A stretch of DNA of 64,000 bases from Methanobacterium bryantii (GTDB lineage Archaea; Methanobacteriota; Methanobacteria; Methanobacteriales; Methanobacteriaceae): contig NZ_LMVM01000003.1 of NCBI RefSeq assembly GCF_002287175.1, forward strand, positions 24,782 through 88,781. The letters run 5' to 3'. The position numbers were made by a program, and so were the translations under genes. Shown piece after piece: positions 9,576 through 18,788 of the stretch (position 1 is its first letter; every line of letters begins with the position of its first letter). Under the pieces are notes generated by a model that saw only the letters and a program-made list of their open reading frames with translations, did not search any database and was not told the DNA's origin.

Positions 9576-10544
9576 TTAATCTCCATATTTTAAAAAATCA
9601 CTAATTATATGTTCTCCTTTCTTTATTTCACTTGATCCTACATGTCCAAGTATTGAATCATATAAAAAGAGTTTAGATCCTTTTATTGATTTTGAAAGAG
9701 GTATCACATCGGTATCTGGCGGGAAATACTGGTCCTGGTTAACTCCAATAACAAGTGTTCTGGCTTTAATTTTGTGTAATTCTTCTCTTACATCATATAT
9801 CATAGTAGCTTCATTTTGCCATACAATGTCATTTGCATCAGAATTAGCTCCTTCTAATTCCATTTCATGAATTGATTCAAGAACTTCTTCATTTGAAGAA
9901 TTTTTATAGTAAGCTGGCGAAAAACCAAATAAATAAAGCATCATCATCGCATTTTGAGGTCCGGTTTGGGGTTTATGTTCATATTTACCATCTAAATAAT
10001 CCGGATCATTTTTAATGTAGTTGTTCATTATAGTAGATAATGCATAATTTTGACCTTTTGATGAAGAGCTTGTAGTGAGAGGTATGATAAAATCCATAAA
10101 ATCAGGGTATTTTATAGCCCATTGAAGTGCAAGGAAACCGCCCATTGAAGTGCCAATAATACCTTTTAGGTGTTTAATATTTAATTTTTGAGTTAAAAGG
10201 GTATATGATGCATCTACCATATCTTCTACAGTATATTTTGGAAATAGGTGCCCCATACCTGATGTTGACGGTGATGAGGATCCTGGGTTCCCAAGAGATG
10301 TAGGACAGATTACATAATAATCATCAGTATCCATAACTTTTCCTGGGCCTAAAACATCTTTAACACGTTTTACAGATGAGTAGTCTCCAGAAGAGCCGTG
10401 CAGATAAACTATTCCATTGGTGATATTTCCATCATCATCCAGCTTTTTGGTTCCAAATGTGGCATATTCTATATTTAATTCAGGTAAAATTTCACCAGAT
10501 TTAAATTTAAAGTTCTTTATAGATTCATATTTTGGTTTTAACAT
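9576..10544 (-). CDS. Alpha/beta hydrolase of the MetX (homoserine O-acetyltransferase)-like family
   Basis: 322 residues. The alpha/beta-hydrolase triad is visible: the nucleophile Ser in GTSMGGFLALQWA, an Asp in GVNQDQYFPP and a His in LGHVGS. The early segment LNIEYATFGTKK and the oxyanion region YLHGSSGDY match the MetX branch, which acetylates homoserine in bacteria. Many archaeal members lack proof of that role and are annotated only as hydrolases. No methionine-pathway gene is nearby, so the substrate is open. GGGAAT precedes the ATG at spacing 5-6. It is the first gene of a two-gene operon with the small acidic protein. Confidence 0.8.
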   Translation of the reverse strand: MLKPKYESIKNFKFKSGEILPELNIEYATFGTKKLDDDGNITNGIVYLHGSSGDYSSVKRVKDVLGPGKVMDTDDYYVICPTSLGNPGSSSPSTSGMGHLFPKYTVEDMVDASYTLLTQKLNIKHLKGIIGTSMGGFLALQWAIKYPDFMDFIIPLTTSSSSKGQNYALSTIMNNYIKNDPDYLDGKYEHKPQTGPQNAMMMLYLFGFSPAYYKNSSNEEVLESIHEMELEGANSDANDIVWQNEATMIYDVREELHKIKARTLVIGVNQDQYFPPDTDVIPLSKSIKGSKLFLYDSILGHVGSSEIKKGEHIISDFLKYGD

Positions 10545-11010
10545 GTTATTCCCTTTATAATCAAAATTAAATTTGAATTTTTATAAAAATAATGTTCCAC
10601 GAGTACATTATTTGATTATCATAGAAGCTAAACTTATAAATTTTAAATGGTTAAACTTACATTTAACAATTTAAATCACATAAACACGTTTTTTTATAAA
10701 TCAACGTCTAAAATATGTAATTATTCACTATAATAATATTATAGAACAGCTACTATTTTATTTTTTCTAAATCATCAAAAGTTACACATTTTTAGATTTA
10801 AATTTAGTCAATTGTATATTATACCTGACTCTGATTCATATCTTAGTTTTATAAAATTAGTTTGAATTAAAAGAGGCGTGAATTTACTAAAATTAACTTA
10901 TATAGGGATTATTAAGCTAAATAATAAAAATCTAAAATATTTAAAGACTCTGCTATCTAATAAATTAAATATTCTCTTAAACATGATTTATTAACTTTTA
11001 ATTTGTTTGT
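10545..11010. other. Gene-free AT-rich stretch
   Basis: 466 bases between the start of the hydrolase operon and the end of the small zinc-ribbon gene. The right side of the hydrolase gene carries its promoter. No convincing reading frame, tandem repeat or strong hairpin was found. Confidence 0.4.
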
Positions 11011-11187
11011 CTAAAGAGTATTAGATACAATTTTTTCTACTGGTCTTGTGAACTCTTCTCCACATTTATTACATCTAAACACTAAGACCTGATTGTACTC
11101 ATCAAGACCAATAATGCCTATTTTTTTGGTATCACATCTTGGACAATGACTAATCTCAAAATTGTTTCCAACATCTGTGTTTACCAT
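11011..11187 (-). CDS. Small zinc-ribbon protein, 58 aa
   Basis: A short gene with two CxxC knuckles: HCPRCDTKK near residues 14-22 and FRCNKCGEEF near residues 38-47. The spacing of about 20 residues between them is that of a rubredoxin/TFIIS-like zinc ribbon. The surrounding residues are charged and soluble. It probably binds nucleic acid or stabilises a protein complex; nothing more precise can be said. ATG at 11187 has AAGGGG as a ribosome site. A TATA-like TATAAATAAG lies near 11266-11275 (read on this strand), giving a leader of about 55-60 bases that begins with a perfect hairpin. Confidence 0.75.
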   Translation of the reverse strand: MVNTDVGNNFEISHCPRCDTKKIGIIGLDEYNQVLVFRCNKCGEEFTRPVEKIVSNTL

Positions 11188-11234
11188 AATATTACCCCTT
11201 TAATTATCCTTATTTCTCCATGCTCACACTACGC

Positions 11235-11257
11235 ATTACTAACTTGAAATTAGTAAT
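11235..11257 (-). promoter_or_regulatory. Perfect inverted repeat in the leader of the zinc-ribbon gene
   Basis: ATTACTAA (11235-11242) and TTAGTAAT (11250-11257) form an 8-bp stem with a 7-base loop. It lies close to the expected transcription start of the zinc-ribbon gene. It could be an operator for a dimeric regulator or an RNA hairpin in the leader. Confidence 0.4.
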
Positions 11258-11365
11258 CATACTGGGCTTATTTATATTATCTGTTAGAGCAGTAGTATAT
11301 TCTTTTCTGTAGATTAATTGTGTTACTTTTTATAATTCCAGTTTATAAGTAAAATTTAAAAAGGC

Positions 11366-11450
11366 TCATGTTCACAAAATCTACGATTTTTCACATGCCA
11401 TAAAAACAAAGTTTTTTTCAATCAGAAAAATAAAAAGTTTTTTCATACTG
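11366..11450. repeat. Loose group of short A/T-arm hairpins
   Basis: Three short hairpins of the same style as the large arrays: AAAATC-TAC-GATTTT, AAAAAC-AAA-GTTTTT and GAAAAA...TTTTTC. They precede the first complete dispersed-repeat copy, which starts at 11518. The stems are 6-7 bp with triloops. Confidence 0.45.
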
Positions 11451-11517
11451 GTTAATTTAAGTTGAACTTCTTTTAAAAAAATTCCATTTATTTAATCAAA
11501 AGTTACATAATAATTTA

Positions 11518-11656
11518 CGCTCATGCCAAATGTTGTGTAAATAATATCGCTTCACTCGTGTGTCTGGTTAAATAAATTGTATTTTTTTTAAGATAAATCC
11601 CATATAATCAATTAAAACCACAATTTAACATAAAGTATAACTCATGGACATGAGCG
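11518..11656 (+). repeat. Dispersed repeat family R1, copy A (139 bp)
   Basis: It begins with CGCTCATG and ends with CATGAGCG, a perfect 8-bp terminal inverted repeat. The interior matches copies at 32136-32284 and 63638-63783 over most of its length, including the shared core TCGTGTGTCTGGTTAA (CGCGTGTGTCTGG in copy B) and CATATAATCAATTAAAAC. It has no coding capacity. The size, inverted ends and multiple copies fit a miniature inverted-repeat element or a conserved structured intergenic element. Confidence 0.8.
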
Positions 11657-11984
11657 GTAATTTAAATTGTAATATTTGCACAATGCTCCGACATGAGCAT
11701 AAAATATTATTTTAAACATAGAACAAGACATTTTAACAATATTAAATATATTTAGTATAATTTGAGGCGCTAATCTGGAAACTTTTACAAGTGCAGTTAA
11801 GATATTGCAAATAATTAACATTTTAAGTATTTTACTTTCTAAAGTGATGTACTGATGTCTAAAATAATAATAACGAAATATAACATTTTTAATGGATAAA
11901 AGACAAAATTATAATTGTATGTATGAAAATGTAGCTGGATAAAAAAATATCCATTTGCTGAAAATGAAAAAGAGGAGAAAACGC

Positions 11985-12257
11985 ATGGTATCTGCAAAGT
12001 TTTATGAAAAATTAATGAAAATATCTAAGGTAATGGAAGAAGAGGGAGATGGAATCAGTTATATTCGAAATGAAGCTGATAATTACACCATTGGAACAAG
12101 AAAATACAGTGAAAAAATCGCCAAATACCTTGATGAAACAGTTGGAACATGGGAAGGCAGCGAAGCTCACGTGAAAAAAAAGAAATCAAGAGGAAACAAA
12201 CAGGAAAAACCAAAAAAAGTTGGCTACCTCTGGAAAATTCCAGTAACAGAAAGTTAA
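11985..12257 (+). CDS. Small basic hypothetical protein
   Basis: 90 residues from ATG 11985, chosen because GAGGAG at 11972-11977 sits seven bases upstream. An upstream in-frame extension lacks a ribosome site. The N-terminal half is mixed charged helix (FYEKLMKISKVMEEEGDGIS). The C-terminal half is a lysine-rich, probably disordered tail (VKKKKSRGNKQEKPKKVG) ending in YLWKIPVTES. No domain is recognised; the tail suggests nucleic-acid contact. It stands alone in a gene-poor stretch. Confidence 0.55.
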   Translation: MVSAKFYEKLMKISKVMEEEGDGISYIRNEADNYTIGTRKYSEKIAKYLDETVGTWEGSEAHVKKKKSRGNKQEKPKKVGYLWKIPVTES

Positions 12258-12884
12258 TTATTAAACATCTAAAGGAAATTAACTTTAAAGAGTTGAAATT
12301 GAATTACTACCTAAACCAAATAAATCCAATTTCTTATTCCTTAAATATATGTTTATAAAAACTTCAAGTACATTTAAAGAATATAATAAGTTTCAAGACA
12401 AACCTTATTTCAAAAAATATCCAATCCGAGATTTATAATCTCTAATTACATATTTCTTTTAATTTAGAATCTTTTATTTACAGTCTACTTTTTCTAAATT
12501 ATTAATTATTTATTTTAAATTAACTTAAAAAAGCTTTAATGAGCTGAAACTATCAATTTAATTTATTAACGAAGATAGATCCCCTTTTCCATATGTTACA
12601 ATTTCATTTTATCTTAAAAATTTAATTAATTTCAGCCTTTGAAAATTCTACAAATTTATGAGATATCTAAAACCAAAGGTTTTTGAATGCTAATCTTCTA
12701 TTTTTTCAAAAATTTAAAGTATACTTATCGACCTATTATTTTAAGGTCTTCCTATTTGTTATTTAGATTATCTTTTTTAACATATTAAACATATGAAAAA
12801 TAATAAAAAACAAAAAGAAGAAGTTTTTATCATAGACAAGATAAAGTTAGAGAGAAATGAATGGTATTTTTATCAAATTGGGAT
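12258..12884. other. Gene-free AT-rich stretch
   Basis: 627 bases downstream of the small basic protein and beyond the end of the TBP gene. T-rich tracts near 12760-12780 could end transcription from either side. No reading frame with a ribosome site and no notable repeat was found. Confidence 0.4.
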
Positions 12885-13430
12885 TTAAATTAAATCCAGT
12901 TCACCTAATCTTTCCTTCGTTTTTTCAACGCCGAGCTGGGCATCGTCTATGGTTTTTGCACCAGTGCAGACTACTTTCCCTGAACCGAACAATAGTAATA
13001 CAACTTTGGGGTCTTCAACTCTGTAAACTAAGCCCGGAAATTGTTCTGGCTCATATTCTGTATTCTCTAAATCTAATGCTACTGCTTCAAGGTTTAATGT
13101 TTTTCCTAAATTTGCAGAAGCAACTATATTTTGTATTGTAATTTCAAATTCTTTTGGTATATCTGCATCTAGCACCCTCATTTTGTCTACAATAATATTT
13201 AAAGATTTAATTGAATCTTTTGTAGTTTTTGCACCAGTACCTACTAGTTTTCCTGATCCAAATATAAGAGCTGCTGTTTTAGGTTCTTTAAGCTTGTAAA
13301 CAAGCCCTGGAAACTTTTCTGAGTTATATTCAACACCTTCTAGTGTCAAAGCTACTTTGGGCAGTTCAATTGACTTTCCAAGAGTTGCAGAAGCTACAAT
13401 ATTTTCAACTTTAATTGGTACATCTGTCAA
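12885..13430 (-). CDS. tbp: TATA-box-binding protein (TBP)
   Basis: 181 residues made of the two tandem TBP half-domains: IVASATLGKSI...FPGLVYKL...ALIFGSGKLVGTGAKT, repeated as IVASANLGKTL...FPGLVYRV...LLLFGSGKVVCTGAKT. TBP binds the promoter TATA element and recruits TFB and RNA polymerase. I place the start at TTG 13430, which gives an N-terminus MTDVPIKVENIV as in other methanobacterial TBPs. The GGAGG ribosome site ends seven bases before this TTG but only one base before an upstream in-frame ATG (13436), which is too close to use. Half-domain symmetry is well conserved, with an acidic C-terminal tail (KERLGELDLI). Confidence 0.95.
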   Translation of the reverse strand: MTDVPIKVENIVASATLGKSIELPKVALTLEGVEYNSEKFPGLVYKLKEPKTAALIFGSGKLVGTGAKTTKDSIKSLNIIVDKMRVLDADIPKEFEITIQNIVASANLGKTLNLEAVALDLENTEYEPEQFPGLVYRVEDPKVVLLLFGSGKVVCTGAKTIDDAQLGVEKTKERLGELDLI

Positions 13431-14198
13431 ACACATTCCTCCAGGTTTTAATCCAGATCATTAATTTGATTTTTACATTCCATATATGTTACATTAAAAG
13501 TGCATTTTATTATGGAGATATTGGGAAGGGCTAGCATAAAACACATAGATAAAATACATAATTCGAGTAGCCCCATAGAATAAATTATTTTCCCGTTTTA
13601 GCCTGTTTCATGATGGTTAATTTTAGGTTATTTAGATTAAATGTGATAACATTTAAAAAATACTATTTTATAAAAAGTATTACTGTTCCTATTTTTATAA
13701 ATTATTTAAAAATCAATGATTTTACAATATTTGAACTTATTTCATGAAAATAAGTGTTATTAATTCTTTTTTAATTTTTATATGGAAATGGGATCCATGT
13801 TAAGATCCATCTGCGGATTTGTAAAAAAGTATTATGCAGTCTGGGACAACTTTATCAAGGAATTAAATGTTAGTGGCCTTACCTAATACTAGTTTTACTG
13901 TTGATGTATACTTTACATTCTTATTAGTTGCAACTGCATATTTATGACTTATTTTTCCTAATAATTATTACTACTAATCTATTTTAATAGTTTAAAAGGA
14001 TTTAAAGATTATTTTTTAAGTATCCGATTTAAAAAATGTATGCAAACTTTAAAAATTTTAAACAACTGAAATTATAAATTTAGTATTGAAAGTTATTTTT
14101 AACAGTTTATCTTTTTATCAAATGAATATAATATATGAATTGTGAATTAGCATAAATTAATTGTTATAAAAATAAATAGTTATATTATCAAATTAATT
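13431..14198. other. Gene-poor stretch between TBP and the candidate small RNA
   Basis: About 770 AT-rich bases. The first 100 bases contain the TBP promoter. A very short reading frame at 13782-13886 is described separately. Nothing else was recognised. Confidence 0.4.
13782..13886 (+). CDS. Possible very small protein (34 aa)
   Basis: The frame reads MEMGSMLRSICGFVKKYY and continues AVWDNFIKELNVSGLT before TAA. Composition is protein-like and the middle could form an amphipathic helix, unlike random translation of AT-rich DNA. Three in-frame ATGs are clustered at the start and there is no convincing ribosome site. Treat as a tentative small protein or a chance frame. Confidence 0.25.
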   Translation: MEMGSMLRSICGFVKKYYAVWDNFIKELNVSGLT

Positions 14199-14253
14199 GG
14201 GAGGCATAGATAGAGTTGACATGAAGGTGGTTTGAAGTGCCACTATGCCTCCC
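14199..14253 (+). ncRNA. Candidate structured small RNA with its own TATA box
   Basis: GGGAGGCATAG (14199-14209) pairs perfectly with CTATGCCTCCC (14243-14253). Inside, GTGG and CCAC can form a second helix. The TATA-like TTATAAAAATAAATAG (about 14163-14178) lies at the archaeal distance to start transcription at the first G of the stem. The GC content stands out against the surrounding AT-rich DNA. No ribosome site or useful reading frame is present. It could be a small RNA or, less likely, a palindromic binding site. Confidence 0.45.
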
Positions 14254-14404
14254 TTAATATAAATTAGTAATAAAATATATAATCCTTTTGTTTAATTAAA
14301 GGTTTTAATATCCAAATTTTGTACAAAGAGGACCCCATATATCTAAAAAACATCTATAAAAGATAGTGATCTAATAAAAAATCAAAAAGAAAAATTATAA
14401 AAAA

Positions 14405-15202
14405 TTAAGATTTGTTTACATTTAAATATTTGCTGAAAACAGTCTGGAAAAATTTAGAAACAATTCCTTTACTTGATAAATCATTTTCAAGGCTGTACTT
14501 TCCAATAACTCTTGAAGCAAGCCCTAAAATTAACTTAGATGTATCTGATTTAGGATTTTTTTCTAAAATCGAATTTCCTGACGCAGATGCTATATTTAAC
14601 TCCTTATCTTCTGGAATGATTGCAATTACTGGTATGTTAAGGATAGTCTGGATCTCATCAGGAGTTAAAAATTCTTTACCACTTCTTTCTTTGTTAATAA
14701 CTACCCCAAGTATCTCCATTCCAATTTTCTCTGCAACAATTTTTGTCTTTAGAGCATCGCTTAAAGAAGTAATTTCAGGTGTTGTAACAAGAACCAGTTC
14801 ATTTGAAACCTGTAATGCTGCCAGTGCATCCCTTTCAAGTCCGCCGGGTGCATCTATAAGTAGTATATCTATATCTTCGGTAAGTGTTTCCAAGACTTCT
14901 TCAAGTCTTTCTAGTTTCATGTCTTTAAGACCATAAAGTGAGAGTCCTGCAGGAACAATTTTTACTCCGCCTGGGCCTTCATATATTGCATTATGTATCA
15001 TATCTCTTCCGGCCAGGACATCTTGTAAGGTCACTGGTTGATTTTCTAAACCTAAAATCAATTCCAAATTAGCCATTGCAACATCTAAATCAAGGACTAC
15101 AACTTCTTCTCCCTGAAGAGAAAGAGCTATTCCAAGATTAGCTGCTATGGTTGTCTTTCCGACCCCTCCTTTTCCTGAAGCCACTACTATTACTCTCGCC
15201 AT
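14405..15202 (-). CDS. minD: MinD/ParA-family P-loop ATPase
   Basis: 265 residues from ATG 15202, chosen because AGGTGG precedes it. A start five codons earlier would place that site inside the gene. The deviant Walker A KGGVGKTT lies at residues 11-18. Switch I is VLDLDVAMANLELILG and Walker B is IDILLIDAPGG, all typical of MinD/ParA dimeric ATPases. No amphipathic membrane-targeting tail of the bacterial MinD kind is obvious at the C-terminus (SKYLNVNKS). Archaeal MinD homologues position surface structures or other cell machinery rather than the Min system; the cargo here is unknown. It is a single gene, divergent from the deaminase. Confidence 0.88.
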   Translation of the reverse strand: MARVIVVASGKGGVGKTTIAANLGIALSLQGEEVVVLDLDVAMANLELILGLENQPVTLQDVLAGRDMIHNAIYEGPGGVKIVPAGLSLYGLKDMKLERLEEVLETLTEDIDILLIDAPGGLERDALAALQVSNELVLVTTPEITSLSDALKTKIVAEKIGMEILGVVINKERSGKEFLTPDEIQTILNIPVIAIIPEDKELNIASASGNSILEKNPKSDTSKLILGLASRVIGKYSLENDLSSKGIVSKFFQTVFSKYLNVNKS

Positions 15203-15387
15203 TCTTCCACCTAACATTGGATTAATAATCTTACATAACTACTTGTACTCACAATCATTTATTGATGATAAAGATTAATGTGCTTATTTTCACAATAATA
15301 AATGCAAATACAAAATTATTAAAATAGTATTAAATCAAAAAATAAATTAGAGAAATACTAATAATTACTCTTTATGGAGATGAGTTC

Positions 15388-15846
15388 TTGGTAGTGGAAA
15401 AATATCATAAATTCATGAATGAAGCAATTATAGAGGCAAAAAAGAGCTTAAAAGAAGGCGGAATTCCAATTGGAGCTGTTTTAGTTGAAAATGAGGAGAT
15501 AATTGGCCGTGGACATAATAGATTACTGCAGAAAGACTCTTCAATTTTGCATGGAGAAATGGACTGTATTGAAAATGCTGGAAAATTAAAAGGAGAAGAT
15601 TACAAAAGATGCATACTTTATACCACTTTATCGCCATGTGAAATGTGTTCTGGAACCATACTACTTTATAAAATCCCAAAGGTCGTAATGGGAGAAAATA
15701 AAACGCTTAAGGGACCGGAAGATTATCTAAAGGAGAACGGTGTTGAATTAATTAATTTAGATTTAAAAGAATGTAAGGATATTATGAAGGAATTCATTAA
15801 AAGAAATCCTGAAATTTGGGATGCGGAAATAGATAGGGTAATTTAA
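15388..15846 (+). CDS. Nucleoside/cytosine deaminase (Fcy1-like CDA fold)
   Basis: 152 residues. The zinc site is clear: H55-G-E57 (LHGEMD) and PC-x2-C with C84 and C87 (LSPCEMCSG). The closest pattern I recognise is yeast-type cytosine deaminase: LYTTLSPCEMCSGTILLYKIP, GENKTLKGPEDYL, and a C-terminal KRNPEIWDAEI helix. The likely reaction is hydrolytic deamination of cytosine or a related base for pyrimidine salvage. Related deaminases act on guanine or tRNA adenosine, so substrate is not settled. The start is TTG at 15388, preceded by GGAGATGA; a GTG two codons on is an alternative. Confidence 0.82.
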   Translation: MVVEKYHKFMNEAIIEAKKSLKEGGIPIGAVLVENEEIIGRGHNRLLQKDSSILHGEMDCIENAGKLKGEDYKRCILYTTLSPCEMCSGTILLYKIPKVVMGENKTLKGPEDYLKENGVELINLDLKECKDIMKEFIKRNPEIWDAEIDRVI

Positions 15847-15968
15847 GTATTAAAATATCTATATTTCAAGGCATATAGACTCCAATAAATAACAGCAACT
15901 ATTTATTTTATATTAATTTTTTGTTCTCTGGCATAAATATAATATATTTTAATATCAAAGCCATAACT

Positions 15969-16940
15969 ATGGATAAAAAGATATGGGCTTTAATAATTAT
16001 TTTCTTAGTTGCAGCAACTGCATATGGAACCTATAGTTACATTGTAATTTCACAGAAAACTATTGTAGTTGGATATCTACAAAGTGATCACGATTCTGCA
16101 CTATTTGTAGCAAATGCAAAGAATATGTTTGAAAAAGAAGGATTAGTAGTCAGTTTAGTCCCCTTTAGATCAGGTCCAGATCTCATAAATGCCGCCAAGT
16201 TAGGCAAAATAGATATTGGTTATTGTGGAATTGCCCCCGTAACACTGGCCATAACTAATGGAACACCTATAAAAATCGTTGCATCTGTAAATCAGGAAGG
16301 AAGTGGAATAGTAGTAGGCAATAATACAAATATAACTGATATCTCTAATTTAAAAGGAAAAACTATAGCAATACCTAAAATAAACTCAGTACAGGATGTT
16401 TTATTGACTTACTGGCTGTCCCAGTATAATATTAGCAGGAATGAAGTAAATATAACTGAATCAGAAGTACCATTTATGCCAAGATCTTTACTGTTTAAAA
16501 AATTTGATGGGTATGTAGCATGGGAACCTTATGTATCTGTTGCAAGTGTAGAAGGTGATGGAAAAGTACTTACATATTCCAAAAATGATAGCTGGAAAGA
16601 TTTCCCATGTTGCGTTGTCATAGCTACAGACAGCTTTATAAAAGATCAACCTGGTGCTTTAAGAAAATTTCTGAAGGTACATGTAGAAGCAACTAACTAT
16701 GTAAATTCACATAAGGATGAAACTGCAGTGATTGTCTCCCAAAAACTTGGTATAAGTGTTCAAATTGAAAAACAATCATTAAAAAATGTTGCGTTTAATA
16801 TACCGTCTTCTAATGAATTTAAGAAAAGTGTCTTTAAGTTTATAGATATTCAAAAGAAGTTAGGATACATAAAAAATAACGTATCAAACGTATCCTATTT
16901 TAATTTTAATTTTTGGCCTACTAAATCATCAGGTTTTTAA
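15969..16940 (+). CDS. ABC-type substrate-binding protein (SsuA/NMT1-like)
   Basis: 323 residues from ATG 15969. A membrane anchor (KKIWALIIIFLVAATAYGTY) is followed by the binding-protein fold: VVGYLQSDHDSALFVANAK, then DIGYCGIAPVTLAITNGTPI, then KGKTIAIPKINSVQDVLL. These are hallmarks of the sulfonate/nitrate/thiamine-precursor binding family. It is predicted to sit outside the membrane by its anchor and capture a small substrate. No permease or ATPase gene is adjacent, so it is an orphan that must share a transporter encoded elsewhere. A frame extending 16 codons upstream is rejected because the TATA element TATATTTTAA (about 15943-15952) lies within it and predicts a leaderless start at 15969. 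Confidence 0.82.
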   Translation: MDKKIWALIIIFLVAATAYGTYSYIVISQKTIVVGYLQSDHDSALFVANAKNMFEKEGLVVSLVPFRSGPDLINAAKLGKIDIGYCGIAPVTLAITNGTPIKIVASVNQEGSGIVVGNNTNITDISNLKGKTIAIPKINSVQDVLLTYWLSQYNISRNEVNITESEVPFMPRSLLFKKFDGYVAWEPYVSVASVEGDGKVLTYSKNDSWKDFPCCVVIATDSFIKDQPGALRKFLKVHVEATNYVNSHKDETAVIVSQKLGISVQIEKQSLKNVAFNIPSSNEFKKSVFKFIDIQKKLGYIKNNVSNVSYFNFNFWPTKSSGF

Positions 16941-17036
16941 ATTTACACTTTTTAAAGGCGCCTTTAATTTATATATCTTTAAATTCTTTTTTATTTCGTA
17001 CGTTAAGGATATGAATTTATAAAAATAGATTGATAT

Positions 17037-18518
17037 CTATGGCAATCCCTCTTTATATTTTTTAAGTGAATCTAAGTCCCCCAAATAGTCTTCATCTTTA
17101 TCATAATTCTTGTTTTCTTTAGTAAACATACTGAATATAAGAATTAAAAGGCTCATTGCTATGCCTAAAATGAATGCATTTTGAAATCCATTTAAAAGAA
17201 TTCCAACGGGAGCACTGAATTGAAATGCACCAGTAGAAGGGATTCCTATTAGGTCAGTGATTTCATTACTTATTGTAGTAACGAATATTTCGTTAAAAAC
17301 AACAATTCCCATTACAAGACCCATATATCTAGCTGTATTTAAAAGACTGGAAACAGAACCTACTTTTTCTTTGGGGCTGTGGCTCATTACTGTTTTGTTG
17401 TTTGCAGGGGTAAACATACCTTCTGAAAGTGCCCTTATTCCAAGCGCAGCGAATATAAATAGTATTCCTACTGTTTGGTTTAAGCGGTATAATAGAATAA
17501 TAGCCATGATAAGTGTTATGCATGCAATAATAGTTGGTATACGTGATCCAAAGTTATCAGAGATATATCCTGATAAAGGTCCTATAAAAATAACTACAAG
17601 AGATGGAATCAAAATTATAAGACCTGCAAAATCTGAAGAATAACCCATAATAAGTTCAAGATAGAAAGGTAGAAGATAAATTGTTCCAGTAAGGACAAGA
17701 GTAGCTATAAATCCTGCAAGAAGGGAAAGAGTAATATAAATATTTTTTAAAATGGAAAGATCTAGTAAAGGCTCGGAATGTTTTAATTCCCATATAACAA
17801 AAGTAATTCCCAGGATCAGGGAGATAACAAAGGTTATAACTATAGAGGTGAACCCCCATCCAAGATTTTCTTCTATGTTAAAAGGCATAATAAATGTTAA
17901 AATAGTTAAACCTATTAATAGAGAACCTATAATATCAAATTTCACATTTTGAGCTCTTGTTTTCTGTGAAGGGAGTACTTTAACAGCAAAAATAGTTGCA
18001 ATTATACCCACGGGCACGACCATTAAAAAAATCCAGTTCCATCCCATATATTGTGTTACGTATCCTCCCACTCCGTATCCTGATGAAAGGCCAAGGGTTG
18101 TGGTGAGCGAAATATAACCAAAAACTTTTCCCCTCATTCTAGGAGGAAATACTGTTGATATAATTGCAGGCACCATAGAAAGCAGCATTGCAGATCCTAT
18201 GCCCTGAATTATTCTAAATATAATTAATGAAACAAAATCGAGGGATATACCACAAAAATAGGATCCCATAGTAAATATGGAAATTCCCATTACAAAAATT
18301 TTTTTATAACCTGTAATATCACCTATACGTCCAAAAACGAGTAAAAAGCTTATAAGTGTAATAAGATGAACAATTACTATTAATGAAACCATATCTGTAC
18401 TTATATCTAAATATTGGGAGATGGTAGGCAATGAAATGTTTACAATACCTGCACTAAATGACCATAAAAACATTCCAAGTGCCAGAGTAAATATAATCCA
18501 GTTTAATTTGTGTTCCAA
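17037..18518 (-). CDS. MFS multidrug exporter, DHA2 (14-helix) family
   Basis: 493 residues with about 14 hydrophobic helices. Motif A appears as GRIGDITGYKK after helix II, and helix V carries a GYGVGGYVTQYMGWNWIFL segment (motif C-like, then the conserved WRWIF-type box) as in EmrB/QacA exporters. Proton-driven efflux of hydrophobic compounds is expected. The start codon is TTG at 18518, with GGAGGG nine bases upstream. Its tail is acidic (NYDKDEDYLGDLDSLKKYKEG). No regulator is adjacent, unlike the second DHA2 gene at 53-54.5 kb. Confidence 0.88.
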   Translation of the reverse strand: MEHKLNWIIFTLALGMFLWSFSAGIVNISLPTISQYLDISTDMVSLIVIVHLITLISFLLVFGRIGDITGYKKIFVMGISIFTMGSYFCGISLDFVSLIIFRIIQGIGSAMLLSMVPAIISTVFPPRMRGKVFGYISLTTTLGLSSGYGVGGYVTQYMGWNWIFLMVVPVGIIATIFAVKVLPSQKTRAQNVKFDIIGSLLIGLTILTFIMPFNIEENLGWGFTSIVITFVISLILGITFVIWELKHSEPLLDLSILKNIYITLSLLAGFIATLVLTGTIYLLPFYLELIMGYSSDFAGLIILIPSLVVIFIGPLSGYISDNFGSRIPTIIACITLIMAIILLYRLNQTVGILFIFAALGIRALSEGMFTPANNKTVMSHSPKEKVGSVSSLLNTARYMGLVMGIVVFNEIFVTTISNEITDLIGIPSTGAFQFSAPVGILLNGFQNAFILGIAMSLLILIFSMFTKENKNYDKDEDYLGDLDSLKKYKEGLP

Positions 18519-18788
18519 AATATATTCCCTCCGATAGTTAAAATATCACTTTAAAGGGTATAAACCTTATTAAGAGATTATGCTAAAGTTTTAATACTTT
18601 TAGTGTTTATTTTAGAAGTTAAATGCTTAAAAATGAGTTTAAATAAATTAAATCTTTAAAAAAGAATTCAATTATTTTATTATCTAAACTTGATATTTTT
18701 GAATAATTGGATAATGCTAAATTATAAGCCCTTTAAAATTTCTCAATTCCCTGAAAATATAAAAATAACTTCCAATAAATAAAAAATA

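Noticed and set aside
12149..12358. 69-codon plus-strand frame overlapping the small basic protein
   Set aside because: It is the shifted frame of the Lys-rich tail and has no ribosome site.
12857..13141. 94-codon plus-strand frame opposite TBP
   Set aside because: It is the antisense shadow of a certain gene.
14199..14253. C/D box guide RNA
   Set aside because: No RTGATGA and CTGA boxes at proper positions.
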